A DNA stretch of 43,226 bases, from the NCBI RefSeq assembly GCF_900544955.1, contig NZ_UQXD01000017.1, positions 1 through 43,226 on the forward strand, given 5' to 3'. Below the pieces are notes generated by a model. That model saw nothing but the letters and a program-made list of their open reading frames with translations. It was not told the origin of the DNA and made no database searches. Shown here piece by piece: positions 8,230 through 16,556 of this stretch. A program made the position numbers and the translations under genes. Every line of letters starts with the position of its first letter. Positions within the stretch are counted from its first letter, which is position 1. The stretch is from an uncultured Oscillibacter sp. GTDB lineage: Bacteria; Bacillota; Clostridia; Oscillospirales; Oscillospiraceae.

Positions 8230-9438
8230 ATGAAAAACAAGTGGGGCATGTTCTTTATCCTGCTGATCTCCGCCATCACCGTGAGCCTTTCCCAGCTGAA
8301 AATCTCCCCCGTGCTGGGGGACGTGGCGGCCATGCTGAACGTGGACGTCACCAAGGCCGCCATGCTGATGAGCCTCTTCACCGTGGCCGGCATCGTGCTC
8401 TCCATCCCCGGCGCCGCCGTCATGGCCCGCACCGGCACCAAGAACATGCTGCTGGTGCTGATGGGCACCCTGGTTCTGGGCAACGTGCTGGGCGCCATGA
8501 CCAGCAGCTTCACCGTGGTCATGCTCTCCCGCATCATTGAGGGCATCTCCTACGCCCTGATCATCACCGTGGGCATCGACATGATCAACCACTGGTTCAC
8601 CGGCGCCACCGTGGGCACCGCCACCGGCATTTTCAACACCTTCGCCGCGGCGGCCAACTTCATCGGCATGAACGCCAGCGTGGCCCTCTACAAATCCACC
8701 GGCAACCTGAAGACCCTCTGGTGGGCCATCGCCATTCTGGCCGCCATCTGCCTGGTGCTGGTGCTGCTGTTCGTCCAGGTGCCCAAGGCGGAGCCCTCCG
8801 CCGCCGGCGGCGACGGCGACGGGACCCTGGGGGAGGCCGTCAAGAACCCGGCGCTGCTGGTGACCTGCCTCTCCATGCTGTGCCTGGCCTTCGTGCTCTT
8901 CGGCTTCATCACCTGCAACGCCACCCTCTTCCAGGCCTACGGCATTGACCAGCAGGCCTCCGCCTTCTACGCCAGCCTCAACGGCCTGATCGGCATTCCC
9001 ACCTGCATCATCTCCGGCATCGTGATCGGCAAGTCCGGCAAGCCCTTCACCGCGGCCATCATCGGCGCCGTGCTCTGCGCCGCCATCTGCTTCTGGATGC
9101 CGTACCTGGGCACCTCCCCCGCGGCCTACGTGGCCTACGCCCTGGCCACAGGCATTGTCCCCGGCGGCATGATTATGACCTCCATGTTCATCTTCACCCC
9201 CCAGCTGGCAAAGCGTCCCCAGCTGATCGGCCTGAGCATGGGCCTGCTGAACACCCTGTACTACATCGGCGTATTCTTCTCCACCCCTGTCATCACCGCC
9301 CTGGCGGGCAGCAACACCAGCCCCGCCAACTGGACGGCTCCCTCCCTGCTGATGACCGCCGCCTCCGTGGTGGTGCTCATCTGCTCCATCGCCGGCAGGA
9401 ACCTTGCCAAGAAGCAGGGCGCTGAGATCGGCGGCTGA
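8230..9438 (+). CDS. MFS transporter of the catabolic cluster
   Basis: A 402-residue membrane protein with about 12 hydrophobic segments starting MKNKWGMFFILLISAITVSLS. It has a short central loop (PKAEPSAAGGDGDG) and the pattern of MFS permeases of the CynX/nitrate-nitrite type. GAGGGAGGAAA precedes the ATG. Its position between the hydrolases and the acylating aldehyde dehydrogenase suggests it imports the cluster's substrate or exports a product. The following hairpin with T4 may reduce read-through to the dehydrogenase gene. Confidence 0.9.
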   Translation: MKNKWGMFFILLISAITVSLSQLKISPVLGDVAAMLNVDVTKAAMLMSLFTVAGIVLSIPGAAVMARTGTKNMLLVLMGTLVLGNVLGAMTSSFTVVMLSRIIEGISYALIITVGIDMINHWFTGATVGTATGIFNTFAAAANFIGMNASVALYKSTGNLKTLWWAIAILAAICLVLVLLFVQVPKAEPSAAGGDGDGTLGEAVKNPALLVTCLSMLCLAFVLFGFITCNATLFQAYGIDQQASAFYASLNGLIGIPTCIISGIVIGKSGKPFTAAIIGAVLCAAICFWMPYLGTSPAAYVAYALATGIVPGGMIMTSMFIFTPQLAKRPQLIGLSMGLLNTLYYIGVFFSTPVITALAGSNTSPANWTAPSLLMTAASVVVLICSIAGRNLAKKQGAEIGG

Positions 9439-9451
9439 CCCTACCCTTCCG

Positions 9452-9499
9452 GCTCCGGCGGTCACTTCCCCACCGGGAGCGCCGCCGGAGCGGTCTTTT
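9452..9499 (+). terminator. hairpin with short T-run after the MFS gene
   Basis: GCTCCGGCGG (9452-9461) pairs with CCGCCGGAGC (9482-9491), followed by GGTCTTTT. The 20-nt loop and short T-run make it a weak or partial terminator within the cluster. Confidence 0.45.
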
Positions 9500-9529
9500 C
9501 CCACTGAATTTGAAAAAAGGAGACACATC

Positions 9530-10918
9530 ATGGATAATCAGGCATTGGTTAACGAAATGGTCGCCAAGGGGCGCAAGGCCCTCTCGGAGCTGGAGCACTA
9601 CTCCCAGGAGCAGATCGACCATCTGTGCCGGGTCTGCTGCGAGGCCTTCCGGGCCCACGCGGAGGAGCTGGCCCAGGAGGCCGTGGAGGAGACGGGCCTC
9701 GGCAACGTCCCCGACAAAATCGTGAAGAACACCGGCTCTCCCGACGGCGTGTGGTACGCCATCAAGGACAAGAAGTCCGTGGGCATCATCGGCCACGACC
9801 CCCGCCGCCACCTGACCTTCGTGGCCCATCCCAAGGGCATCATCTCCTGCGTCATCCCCACCACCAACCCCAACATCACCATTCTCTTCAACGGCGTCTA
9901 CGCCCTGAAGGGCCGCAACGTGATTCTCTGCGCCCCCCATCCCCGGGCCAAGAAATCCACCGTCCACACCTGCCAGATTTTTAACGAGGCGCTGAAAAAG
10001 GCCGGCGCTCCGGACAACATCTTCCAGTACGCCGAGGAGCCCAACATCGAGCTGACTCAGATGATGATGGCCGCCTCCGACACCGTTCTCGGCACCGGCG
10101 GGCCCAACATGGTGAAGGCCGCCTACTCCAGCGGCAAGCCCGCCTACGGCGTGGGCCCCGGCAACTCCCAGACCATCTTCGACCCCGACTACGACAACCT
10201 CCCCGCCGCCGTGGGCCAGACGGTCTTCGGCTGCAAGTTCGACAACGGCATCATCTGCGCCTGCAACCGGGCGTTCATCACCCCCAAGTCCATCTCCGCC
10301 CAGGTGGTGGAGCTGATGAAGGCGGAGAAGGTCTACTACACCGACGATCCCGCCGTCCGGGACCGGGCGCGGCAACTCCTCTTCCCCAACGGCCTGGGCC
10401 CCATCAACGGCAAGCCCGTGGGCCAGGGCGTCCAGGAGATCGCCCGGCTGCTGGAGCTGGACATCCCGGAGGACACCTCCATCATCGTCATCAAGGTGGA
10501 CCGCTACGGCACCGACGAGCCGCTGTGCCGGGAGAAGATGGTCCCCCTGGCGGTCCACATCGAGTGCGAGGACGTGCGCGACGCCATCCGCATCGCCAAG
10601 GCCAACCTCCTGATGGAGGGCGCGGGCCACTCCTCCGTCATCCACTCCAACAACCAGGAGCTGGTGGAGTACGCCGCCACCACCCTGCCGGTGAGCCGGA
10701 TGCTGGTGAACTGCCCCGGCGTCTTCTCCGCCAACCCCGCCCTGGCCAACGGCCTCTGCCCCACCGCCACCCTGGGCTGCGGCTCCTGGGCCGGCTGCTC
10801 CGTCTCGGAGAACCTGGGCTTTGAGCAGCTCATCAACGTCTCCCGCATCGCCTACGTCTATCCGGAAAACGAGATCCCCGACCACGAGGCCGTCTGGAAC
10901 GGCACCGCCGTATTCTGA
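9530..10918 (+). CDS. CoA-acylating aldehyde dehydrogenase (succinate-semialdehyde dehydrogenase SucD-like)
   Basis: A 462-residue enzyme that aligns by eye along most of its length with Clostridium kluyveri SucD. Shared stretches include YSQEQID, IKDKKSVGII, KGRNVILCAPHPRAKK, VKAAYSSGKPAYGVGPGNSQ and KFDNGIIC. The group interconverts an aldehyde and its acyl-CoA with NAD(P)H and CoA in the cytoplasm. The probable catalytic cysteine is Cys243 in NGIICACNR. The residues after it differ from the SSEQ of SucD. The ATG at 9530 follows AAAAAAGGAG; upstream codons lie in the hairpin region. With the CoA-transferase at 12198 it could convert an aldehyde to acyl-CoA and then exchange CoA, or the reverse. 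Succinate semialdehyde is one option. The sulfoacetaldehyde dehydrogenase branch is related and cannot be excluded. Confidence 0.9.
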   Translation: MDNQALVNEMVAKGRKALSELEHYSQEQIDHLCRVCCEAFRAHAEELAQEAVEETGLGNVPDKIVKNTGSPDGVWYAIKDKKSVGIIGHDPRRHLTFVAHPKGIISCVIPTTNPNITILFNGVYALKGRNVILCAPHPRAKKSTVHTCQIFNEALKKAGAPDNIFQYAEEPNIELTQMMMAASDTVLGTGGPNMVKAAYSSGKPAYGVGPGNSQTIFDPDYDNLPAAVGQTVFGCKFDNGIICACNRAFITPKSISAQVVELMKAEKVYYTDDPAVRDRARQLLFPNGLGPINGKPVGQGVQEIARLLELDIPEDTSIIVIKVDRYGTDEPLCREKMVPLAVHIECEDVRDAIRIAKANLLMEGAGHSSVIHSNNQELVEYAATTLPVSRMLVNCPGVFSANPALANGLCPTATLGCGSWAGCSVSENLGFEQLINVSRIAYVYPENEIPDHEAVWNGTAVF

Positions 10919-10925
10919 GCACGCC

Positions 10926-10949
10926 GCGGGGGCGGTCCGCCGCCCCCGC
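10926..10949 (+). other. perfect GC hairpin between dehydrogenase and MFS genes
   Basis: GCGGGGGCGG (10926-10935) and CCGCCCCCGC (10940-10949) form a 10-bp perfect stem with a 4-nt loop, 8 nt after the dehydrogenase stop. No T-run follows on the plus strand, so mRNA processing or stabilisation is more likely than termination. Confidence 0.45.
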
Positions 10950-10976
10950 CATCTCCAAAAAAAAGGGTGAATGGGT

Positions 10977-12182
10977 ATGCAAGAACGCTGGGAACAAGCG
11001 AAAAAAGCCCGCTGGGGCTATCTGATCCTGGGGGTGGGGCTGCTGCTGTGCCTGGGCCTCATCTACGCCTGGAGCGTCTTCCGGGCCCCGCTGGAGGCAG
11101 AGTTCGGCTGGAGCAAGGCCCAGACCTCCGTCACCTTCTCCATCTCCATGATGATGTTCTGCCTGGGCGGCCTGGTCAGCGGCATCGTCACTGGGAAAAA
11201 GGGCCCCCGCTTCACCCTGGTCTGCTGTGCCGCCTGCCTGCTGGTGGGCTTTGCCGCCGCCTCCCGCGTCCAGTCTCTGCCGGGCATCTACCTCTCCTAC
11301 GGCGGATTCTGCGGCTTCGGCGTGGGCCTTGGCTACAACAGCACCATCTCCACCATCGTCAAGTGGTTTCCCGACAAGCAGGGCCTCATCTCCGGCATCA
11401 CGCTGATGGGCTTCGGCTTCGGGGGCATGCTGCTGGGCACCCTGGGGGCCGGCCTCATCACCGCCCTGGGCTGGCGGACCACCTTTTTGATCTTCGCCGC
11501 CGCCTTCGCGGCCGTCATGCTCCTGGGCGCGGCCCTGCTGCGCACGGCGGAGGACGCCTTCGCCGAGGCCATGGCCGCCGGCGGGCCGAAAAAGGCCGCC
11601 GCCGTGGAGGAGCTGCCCTGGCGGGAGATGCTCCGCCGCCGGAACTTTTGGCTCTATTTCCTCTGGGCCATCCTCCTCTCCGCCGCGGGCCTGGCCATCA
11701 TCAACGAGTCCACGCCCTACGCCGCCTCCTTCGTGGGCGGCGATCTCACCCGGGCCGCCGCCATCGCCGGTATTGTCTCCATCGCCAACGGCGTGGGCCG
11801 GGTCCTCTTCGGCCAGCTCTTCGACATGGTGGGCTACCGGGCCGCCATGCTGGGCGTCAGCGTGCTGTACGCCGCCTCCACCGGGGTCCTCATCGCCTCC
11901 CTGCGCACCGGCAGCCTGCCGGTCCTCATCGCCGGCTTTTTGCTGGTGGGGCTGGGCTACGGCGGCGTGACCCCCACCAACTCCGCCTTTGTCGCGTACT
12001 TCTTCGGCCGGAAGCACTACGCGTTGAATTTCAGCATCATCAACCTGAACCTGATCGCCGCGTCCTATCTGGGCCCCCTCTGCGGCGGCGGGTCGTATCT
12101 GGGCATCTTCATTGCCATCGCGGCGTTTGCCGCCGTGGGCGCGGTGCTGACACTGCTGGTGCGCCGGCCCCCGGCCGCCTGA
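10977..12182 (+). CDS. MFS transporter, oxalate/formate-antiporter (OxlT)-like
   Basis: An MFS protein of about 401 residues starting MQERWEQAKKARWGYLILGV. Its LIYAWSVFRAPLEAEFGWSK stretch is typical of the OxlT/OFA group, in which an YxWSxFxxPL segment precedes a xGWS motif. Other landmarks are GFCGFGVGLGYNSTISTIVKW and GLGYGGVTPTNSAFVAYFFG. This group exchanges small carboxylates. An ATG lies 6 bp earlier (10971), but the AGGGTG ribosome site is better spaced for 10977; both are possible. It follows the CoA-acylating dehydrogenase and precedes the CoA-transferase by 15 bp, so it is probably a carboxylate importer or exporter for the same pathway. Confidence 0.9.
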   Translation: MQERWEQAKKARWGYLILGVGLLLCLGLIYAWSVFRAPLEAEFGWSKAQTSVTFSISMMMFCLGGLVSGIVTGKKGPRFTLVCCAACLLVGFAAASRVQSLPGIYLSYGGFCGFGVGLGYNSTISTIVKWFPDKQGLISGITLMGFGFGGMLLGTLGAGLITALGWRTTFLIFAAAFAAVMLLGAALLRTAEDAFAEAMAAGGPKKAAAVEELPWREMLRRRNFWLYFLWAILLSAAGLAIINESTPYAASFVGGDLTRAAAIAGIVSIANGVGRVLFGQLFDMVGYRAAMLGVSVLYAASTGVLIASLRTGSLPVLIAGFLLVGLGYGGVTPTNSAFVAYFFGRKHYALNFSIINLNLIAASYLGPLCGGGSYLGIFIAIAAFAAVGAVLTLLVRRPPAA

Positions 12183-12197
12183 GAAAGGAGCGATTCC

Positions 12198-13535
12198 ATG
12201 AACGTGTACGAGGAATATCAAAAAAAGCTGGTCTCCCCAGAGGAGGCCGTGAAGCTGGTGAAGGACGGGGACTGGGTGGATTACAGCCAGACCTGCTCCT
12301 TCCCGGAGGCCCTGGACGCCGCCCTGGCCCAGCGCCGGGACGAGCTGCGGGATGTCAAGGTCCGCAACGCCATCGCCATGAAGCCCATCCAGGTGGTGGA
12401 GCAGGACCCCGAGCAGCGGGCCTTCACCTACAACGCCTGGCACTGCTCCGGCCTGGACCGGAAGTACGTGGACCAGGGCCGGGCCTACTTCTCCCCCATG
12501 CTGTTCCGGGACTGCGGGTCCTATTACGCCCGGGGCTACGCCCCGGTGAACGTGGCCATGGTCTCCGTGGCCCCCATGGATGAAAAGGGCTATTTCAGCT
12601 ACGGCCTCACCAACTGCTGTATGCAGGAGATGCTGGACGCGGCGGAGCACATCATTCTGGAGGTCAACGAGCACATGCCCGTCATCTACGGCTGCGAGGG
12701 GGACCACATCCACATCTCCGAGGTGGACTACGTGGTGGAGGGGCACAAGGACATCTGCCTCTCCCCCGGCGGCAGCGCCAGCGACATCGACCGGAAAATC
12801 GCCGCCAACATCTTCCCCTATCTCTACGACGGCGTCACCCTGCAAATCGGCATCGGCGGCATGCCCAACGCCCTGGGCGGGCTGATCGCGGAATCGGATT
12901 TGAAGGACCTGGGCATGCACACGGAGCTGATGAGCGACGGATATCTCAAGCTCTACCAGGCGGGGAAGATCACCAACAAGAAAAAGACGCTGAACCGGGG
13001 CAAGGGTGTCTTCTCCATCTGCTCCGGCTCCCGGGAGCTCTACCAGTTCCTGGACCGCAACCTGGACATCCTCTCCGCCCCCATGCGCTACGTGAACAGC
13101 CCCGAGACCATCCGCCAGCTGGACCACTTCGTGTCCATCAACGGCTGCATCGCCATGGACCTCTACGGCCAGGTGTGCTCCGAGACCTCCGGCATCCGCC
13201 ACATCAGCGGCACCGGCGGCCAGCTGGATTTCGTCACCGGCGCCTACATGGCCGAGCACGGCCAGGCCTTCCTGGCCATGAGCTCCACCTTCACCGACAA
13301 GCAGGGGACGCTCCGCTCCCGCATCCTGCCCCGGTTCACCGAGGGGGACGTCATCACCACCCCCCGCACCCAGGCCCCCTGCATGGTGACGGAGTACGGC
13401 ACGGCCCGGCTCTCCGGCCTCTCCACCTGGGAGCGGGCGGAGAAGATCATCGCCATCGCCCACCCGGACTTCCGGGAGGAGCTCATCGCCGCCGCCCAGC
13501 AGCAGAAAATCTGGCGGCGGTCTAACCGGCGCTGA
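12198..13535 (+). CDS. acetyl-CoA hydrolase/transferase family CoA-transferase (4-hydroxybutyrate CoA-transferase-like)
   Basis: A 445-residue enzyme of the class I CoA-transferase group that includes 4-hydroxybutyrate and butyrate:acetate CoA-transferases. It carries the glycine-rich GIGGMPNA (218-225) and the catalytic glutamate Glu243 in HTELMSDG. Later it has HISGTGGQLDFVTGAYMA and FTEGDVITTPRTQ, both typical of the group. It transfers CoA between acetyl-CoA (or another donor) and a carboxylate without using ATP. AAAGGAG precedes the ATG, and the gene starts 15 bp after the OxlT-like gene. With the SucD-like enzyme it forms a thioester module resembling the succinate to 4-hydroxybutyrate branch of C. 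kluyveri, but no 4-hydroxybutyrate dehydrogenase is present here. Actual acyl group unknown. Confidence 0.92.
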   Translation: MNVYEEYQKKLVSPEEAVKLVKDGDWVDYSQTCSFPEALDAALAQRRDELRDVKVRNAIAMKPIQVVEQDPEQRAFTYNAWHCSGLDRKYVDQGRAYFSPMLFRDCGSYYARGYAPVNVAMVSVAPMDEKGYFSYGLTNCCMQEMLDAAEHIILEVNEHMPVIYGCEGDHIHISEVDYVVEGHKDICLSPGGSASDIDRKIAANIFPYLYDGVTLQIGIGGMPNALGGLIAESDLKDLGMHTELMSDGYLKLYQAGKITNKKKTLNRGKGVFSICSGSRELYQFLDRNLDILSAPMRYVNSPETIRQLDHFVSINGCIAMDLYGQVCSETSGIRHISGTGGQLDFVTGAYMAEHGQAFLAMSSTFTDKQGTLRSRILPRFTEGDVITTPRTQAPCMVTEYGTARLSGLSTWERAEKIIAIAHPDFREELIAAAQQQKIWRRSNRR

Positions 13536-13667
13536 CACAGCTCTCTTTCGTCCGCGTCTCCCCGACCGGAGCCGAGCGGTCTCTCCCTTCCTCTCCTCCG
13601 GCACGCGGTCAAAGCACCTCACAACGCTCTTTCTCTCCACCTTATCTCCCTTCTCTCACATACCAAA

Positions 13668-13719
13668 CCCACCGGGACCGGACATCCATCGGGGAAGATG
13701 TCCGGCCCCGGCGGGTTTT
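13668..13719 (+). terminator. terminator of the plus-strand catabolic cluster
   Basis: A long stem (13672-13686 with 13697-13711, one mismatch, extended by CCC/GGG) is followed by CGGGTTTT. It lies 130 bp after the CoA-transferase stop. The DNA between (13536-13667) holds only pyrimidine-rich sequence with no recognisable gene. Confidence 0.7.
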
Positions 13720-13751
13720 CCCGGGAAAGGCCGCCAAAGAGGCCACCCCGG

Positions 13752-13792
13752 AAAAGACAAGCGCGCCCGGTTGGGCGGCGCGCTTGTCTTTT
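13752..13792. terminator. bidirectional terminator between convergent CoA-transferases
   Basis: A 16-bp perfect inverted repeat (13752-13767 and 13777-13792) begins with AAAA and ends with TTTT, so it works on either strand. It touches the stop of the minus-strand CoA-transferase. Confidence 0.85.
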
Positions 13793-13793
13793 C

Positions 13794-15152
13794 TCACAGG
13801 GGGAGCTGCTGCTCCAGCTCCTTGCGAAAGTCCGGGTGGGCGATGGCGATGAGGGCTTTGGCCCGCTCCCGGCAGCTCTTGTATTTCAGGTTCGCCACGC
13901 CGTACTCCGTCACCACGTACTGCACCATGGTCCGGGGACTGGTGACGATGCTGCCGGGCGTCAGCTCCGGCTTGATCTTGCTGCGCAGCACCCCGGCCTT
14001 ATCCCGGTAGCTGGACCGCAGGGCCAGGATGCTCTTCCCCCCCTTGGACCACTGGGCACCGATGAGCCACTCCAGCTGGCCGCCGGTGCCCGAGTACATC
14101 CGAGGGCCGATGCTCTCCGCGTCCGCCTGGCCGGTGAGGTCGATCTCGATGACGTTGTTGATGGACACCACCCCGTCGTTTTGGCAGATGTTCCGGGGGT
14201 TATTGACCCATTTGACCTCCTTGAAGCACAGATCCTCGTTGCGGTCCGCAAAGGCCCACAGCTCCTGGTCCCCCACCACAAGGGCCCCCACGGACCGGCC
14301 GGGGCACAGCTGCTTGCGGCTGTTGTTCACCACGCCCTGGCGCATCAGCTTCATGACGCAGTTGGTCAGCACCTCCGTGTGCACCCCCAGGTCCCGCTTC
14401 CCGGCGTAGGCCAGGCACTCGCCAATGGCATTGGGCAATCCGCCCTGGCCGAACTGGACGCAGGCCCCGTCGGGCACCATCTCCGCGATGTGCCCGGCGA
14501 TGAGCCGGTCCACCTCCGCCGTGGGCGGCGGGGCGTTCTCCGCCAGAGGGTGGCTGCTCTCCACGATGGCGTCCGCCTCGGACACGTGAAACAGCAGGTG
14601 GGCCTCCCCCTCGCTGGCCAAAACCGGCAGCAGGGGGTTCACCTCCACAATCACTACCTCGCTCTGCTCCATCACCCCCCGGGCCAGATGGGAGGCGGAG
14701 ATGCTGCGGCTCATCCAGCCGTTTTCATCCGGCGGGGCGCAGGTGATGACCGTCACCCGCGGGCGGCGGGCGCAGATCCAGTCGCCGTTTTCACTGAGGT
14801 GGGTGGGCACAAAGCGGACGTTGCCCTGGGGGATCAGCCCCCGGTCCGCCGAGAGGAAATTCACGTAGTACTCCACCAGGTCCCGGTTCTCCGGCTGGAG
14901 CAGCACCGTGTCCACCGGCGTGAACAGGGCGTCCAGCTCGATATGGCCGCCGGTGGCCCGCAGCCGCCGCGTCAGGGCCTCGTCCACCGCATAGGGCCAG
15001 CTGGCGGCGCCGGGCATGGCCACCGCGTCGCCGCTGCGGATCATGGCCGCGGCCTCGGCGGCGGTGACCTTTAACGCCTGGTACTGGCGCCGCCAGTCCC
15101 CCGTGCCCGCCAGCCGTCCCCGACGGACGGGCTTCAAGTCTTTCGTATCCAT
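13794..15152 (-). CDS. second acetyl-CoA hydrolase/transferase family CoA-transferase
   Basis: A 452-residue CoA-transferase with the same fold landmarks as the gene at 12198. These are FGQGGLPNAIGE (234-245), the catalytic Glu260 in LGVHTEVLTNC, MYSGTGGQLEWLIGAQW and TPGSIVTSPRTM. The sequence is clearly divergent from its neighbour, so it is not a recent duplicate and may use a different acyl-CoA. The ATG at 15152 follows AGGAGGAAGCT; an in-frame ATG 20 codons upstream lies within the promoter and is rejected. It has its own promoter and a terminator separates it from dctM, so it is a separate transcription unit, possibly serving either neighbouring pathway. Confidence 0.91.
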   Translation of the reverse strand: MDTKDLKPVRRGRLAGTGDWRRQYQALKVTAAEAAAMIRSGDAVAMPGAASWPYAVDEALTRRLRATGGHIELDALFTPVDTVLLQPENRDLVEYYVNFLSADRGLIPQGNVRFVPTHLSENGDWICARRPRVTVITCAPPDENGWMSRSISASHLARGVMEQSEVVIVEVNPLLPVLASEGEAHLLFHVSEADAIVESSHPLAENAPPPTAEVDRLIAGHIAEMVPDGACVQFGQGGLPNAIGECLAYAGKRDLGVHTEVLTNCVMKLMRQGVVNNSRKQLCPGRSVGALVVGDQELWAFADRNEDLCFKEVKWVNNPRNICQNDGVVSINNVIEIDLTGQADAESIGPRMYSGTGGQLEWLIGAQWSKGGKSILALRSSYRDKAGVLRSKIKPELTPGSIVTSPRTMVQYVVTEYGVANLKYKSCRERAKALIAIAHPDFRKELEQQLPL

Positions 15153-15185
15153 AGCTTCCTCCTGTTTGCTCTCGTCTCTTTCCCC

Positions 15186-15214
15186 ATTGTACCAGATGCC
15201 GTCCCAGGACACAA
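15186..15214 (-). promoter_or_regulatory. sigma-A-type promoter of the second CoA-transferase
   Basis: On the minus strand TTGTGT (15209-15214), a 17-bp spacer and TACAAT (15186-15191) form a good promoter 34 bp before the ATG. It sits directly after the dctM terminator. Confidence 0.65.
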
Positions 15215-15220
15215 CGGGGA

Positions 15221-15258
15221 CAAAAGCGCTGCCGCCGAAAGAACGTTCGGCGGCAGCG
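15221..15258 (-). terminator. terminator of the TRAP operon after dctM
   Basis: CGCTGCCGCCGAA (15227-15239) pairs exactly with TTCGGCGGCAGCG (15246-15258), and the minus-strand product ends in CTTTTG. It is 12 bp beyond the dctM stop. Confidence 0.75.
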
Positions 15259-15269
15259 GAAAGGGATGC

Positions 15270-16556
15270 TCAGTAGATCAGGTCCACCAAGCCGGTGGTC
15301 AGGATGGGGATGAAGGTCAGGGCCAGCAGCTCGATAATCAGCACCAGATAGAAGGGGATGCTCTCCACGATGAAGTCCTTCAGCTTGCACTTGGTCTCGC
15401 CGCAGACCACGAACATCAGCGTGCCCATGGGCGGGGACATGGAGCCGATGGCCATGTTGAAGATGAACATCATCAGGAACTGGATCTCGTTGATGCCGTA
15501 GTTCACGGCGATGGGGAACAGCAGCGGCACCAGGATGATCATGGCGGCGTTGCCCTCGATGAACATGCCCACAAACAGCAGGAACAGGTTGCACAGCAGC
15601 AGGAAGATGTACTTGTTGCCGCTGATCTCCAGCATCCCCTGGGTCAGCATCTGGGGGATCTGCTCCTTGGTCAGAATCCAGGACAAGGCGGAGGCGGCGC
15701 CGATGATGAGCATGATGCCGGCGGTGGAGAGCACCGTCTCCCGCAGGCCGTTTTTGATGGTCTTCCAGTCCAGCTCATGGTACACCAGGCCCAGCATAAT
15801 GGAGTACACCACGGCCACGGCGCCGGCCTCGGTGGCGGTGAACACGCCCAGGCGCACGCCGCCGATGATGATGATGGGCAGGCACATGGGGAGGATGGCC
15901 TGCTTGATGATGGGGCCGGCCTCCCTCCAGTCCAGCTTGCCCTGGCGGCTGGGGGCGTAGCCCCGCTTCTTGGAGATGATGGACACGGTGATCATCTCGC
16001 CCACGCACAGCAAAATGCCCACGCCGATGCCGGAGACGAACAGTTTGCCGATGGAGACGTTGGCCAGCGACCCGCAGAGAATCATGGCGATGCCCGGGGG
16101 AATGATGGGGGTAATCATGGCGGAGGCGGCGGTGACCACGGAGGAGAAGGCCTTGCTCATGCCCTTTTTCTCCATCTCCGGCACCAGCATCCGGGCCTCC
16201 ATAGCGGCGTCCGCCAGGGAGGAGCCGGAGAGGCCGCCCATCAGGGTGGACAGCAGCACGTTCACCTGGGCCAGGCCGCCCCACAGCCGTCCGGTGAGGA
16301 CGTCGCACAGGGCCATGATCCGGCGGGTGACGCCGGAGTAGTTCATGAACACGCCGGAGCACACGAAAAAGGGAATGGCCAGCAGGGAGGAGCTCTGAAT
16401 GGCGGACACCAGCCGCTGGGCCAAAATCATGGAACTGACGCCGGGGTTCAGGAAGAAGTAGATGGCGCTGCCCGCGATGACGGAGAGGAACACGGGGACC
16501 TTGATGAACAGCAGCACCAGCATGGCGATCAGCGCCACAGCAATTCCAAAACTCAT
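15270..16556 (-). CDS. dctM: TRAP transporter large permease (DctM)
   Basis: A 428-residue membrane protein with about 12 hydrophobic segments and the DctM signatures: IPFFVCSGVFMNYSG, STLMGGLSGSSLADAAMEA, ITPIIPPGIAMIL, and GMFIEGNAAMIILVPLLFP. It is the ion-driven large subunit of a tripartite ATP-independent periplasmic transporter, working with DctQ and the solute receptor DctP to import carboxylates or sugar acids. It overlaps dctQ by 4 bp (translational coupling). A terminator follows directly, so it is the last gene of the dctP - fuconate-dehydratase-like - dctQ - dctM unit. Confidence 0.96.
   Translation of the reverse strand: MSFGIAVALIAMLVLLFIKVPVFLSVIAGSAIYFFLNPGVSSMILAQRLVSAIQSSSLLAIPFFVCSGVFMNYSGVTRRIMALCDVLTGRLWGGLAQVNVLLSTLMGGLSGSSLADAAMEARMLVPEMEKKGMSKAFSSVVTAASAMITPIIPPGIAMILCGSLANVSIGKLFVSGIGVGILLCVGEMITVSIISKKRGYAPSRQGKLDWREAGPIIKQAILPMCLPIIIIGGVRLGVFTATEAGAVAVVYSIMLGLVYHELDWKTIKNGLRETVLSTAGIMLIIGAASALSWILTKEQIPQMLTQGMLEISGNKYIFLLLCNLFLLFVGMFIEGNAAMIILVPLLFPIAVNYGINEIQFLMMFIFNMAIGSMSPPMGTLMFVVCGETKCKLKDFIVESIPFYLVLIIELLALTFIPILTTGLVDLIY

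Noticed and set aside
9530..10918. Sulfoacetaldehyde or isethionate pathway as the cluster function
   Set aside because: The dehydrogenase is related to that branch, but no sulfo-lyase, radical enzyme or sulfite gene is present and the closest visible likeness is to SucD.
10833..13640. Very long open frame (935 codons) on the minus strand opposite the OxlT-like and CoA-transferase genes
   Set aside because: It is low-complexity (rich in G, A, H, V, Q), antisense to clear enzymes, and arises from GC-rich third positions. Similar shadows at 3219-5372, 29140-31533 and 38241-40415 were dropped for the same reason.
15153..15212. Earlier in-frame ATG for the second CoA-transferase
   Set aside because: The extra 20 codons cover the promoter and ribosome site, and only the ATG at 15152 follows AGGAGG at proper spacing.
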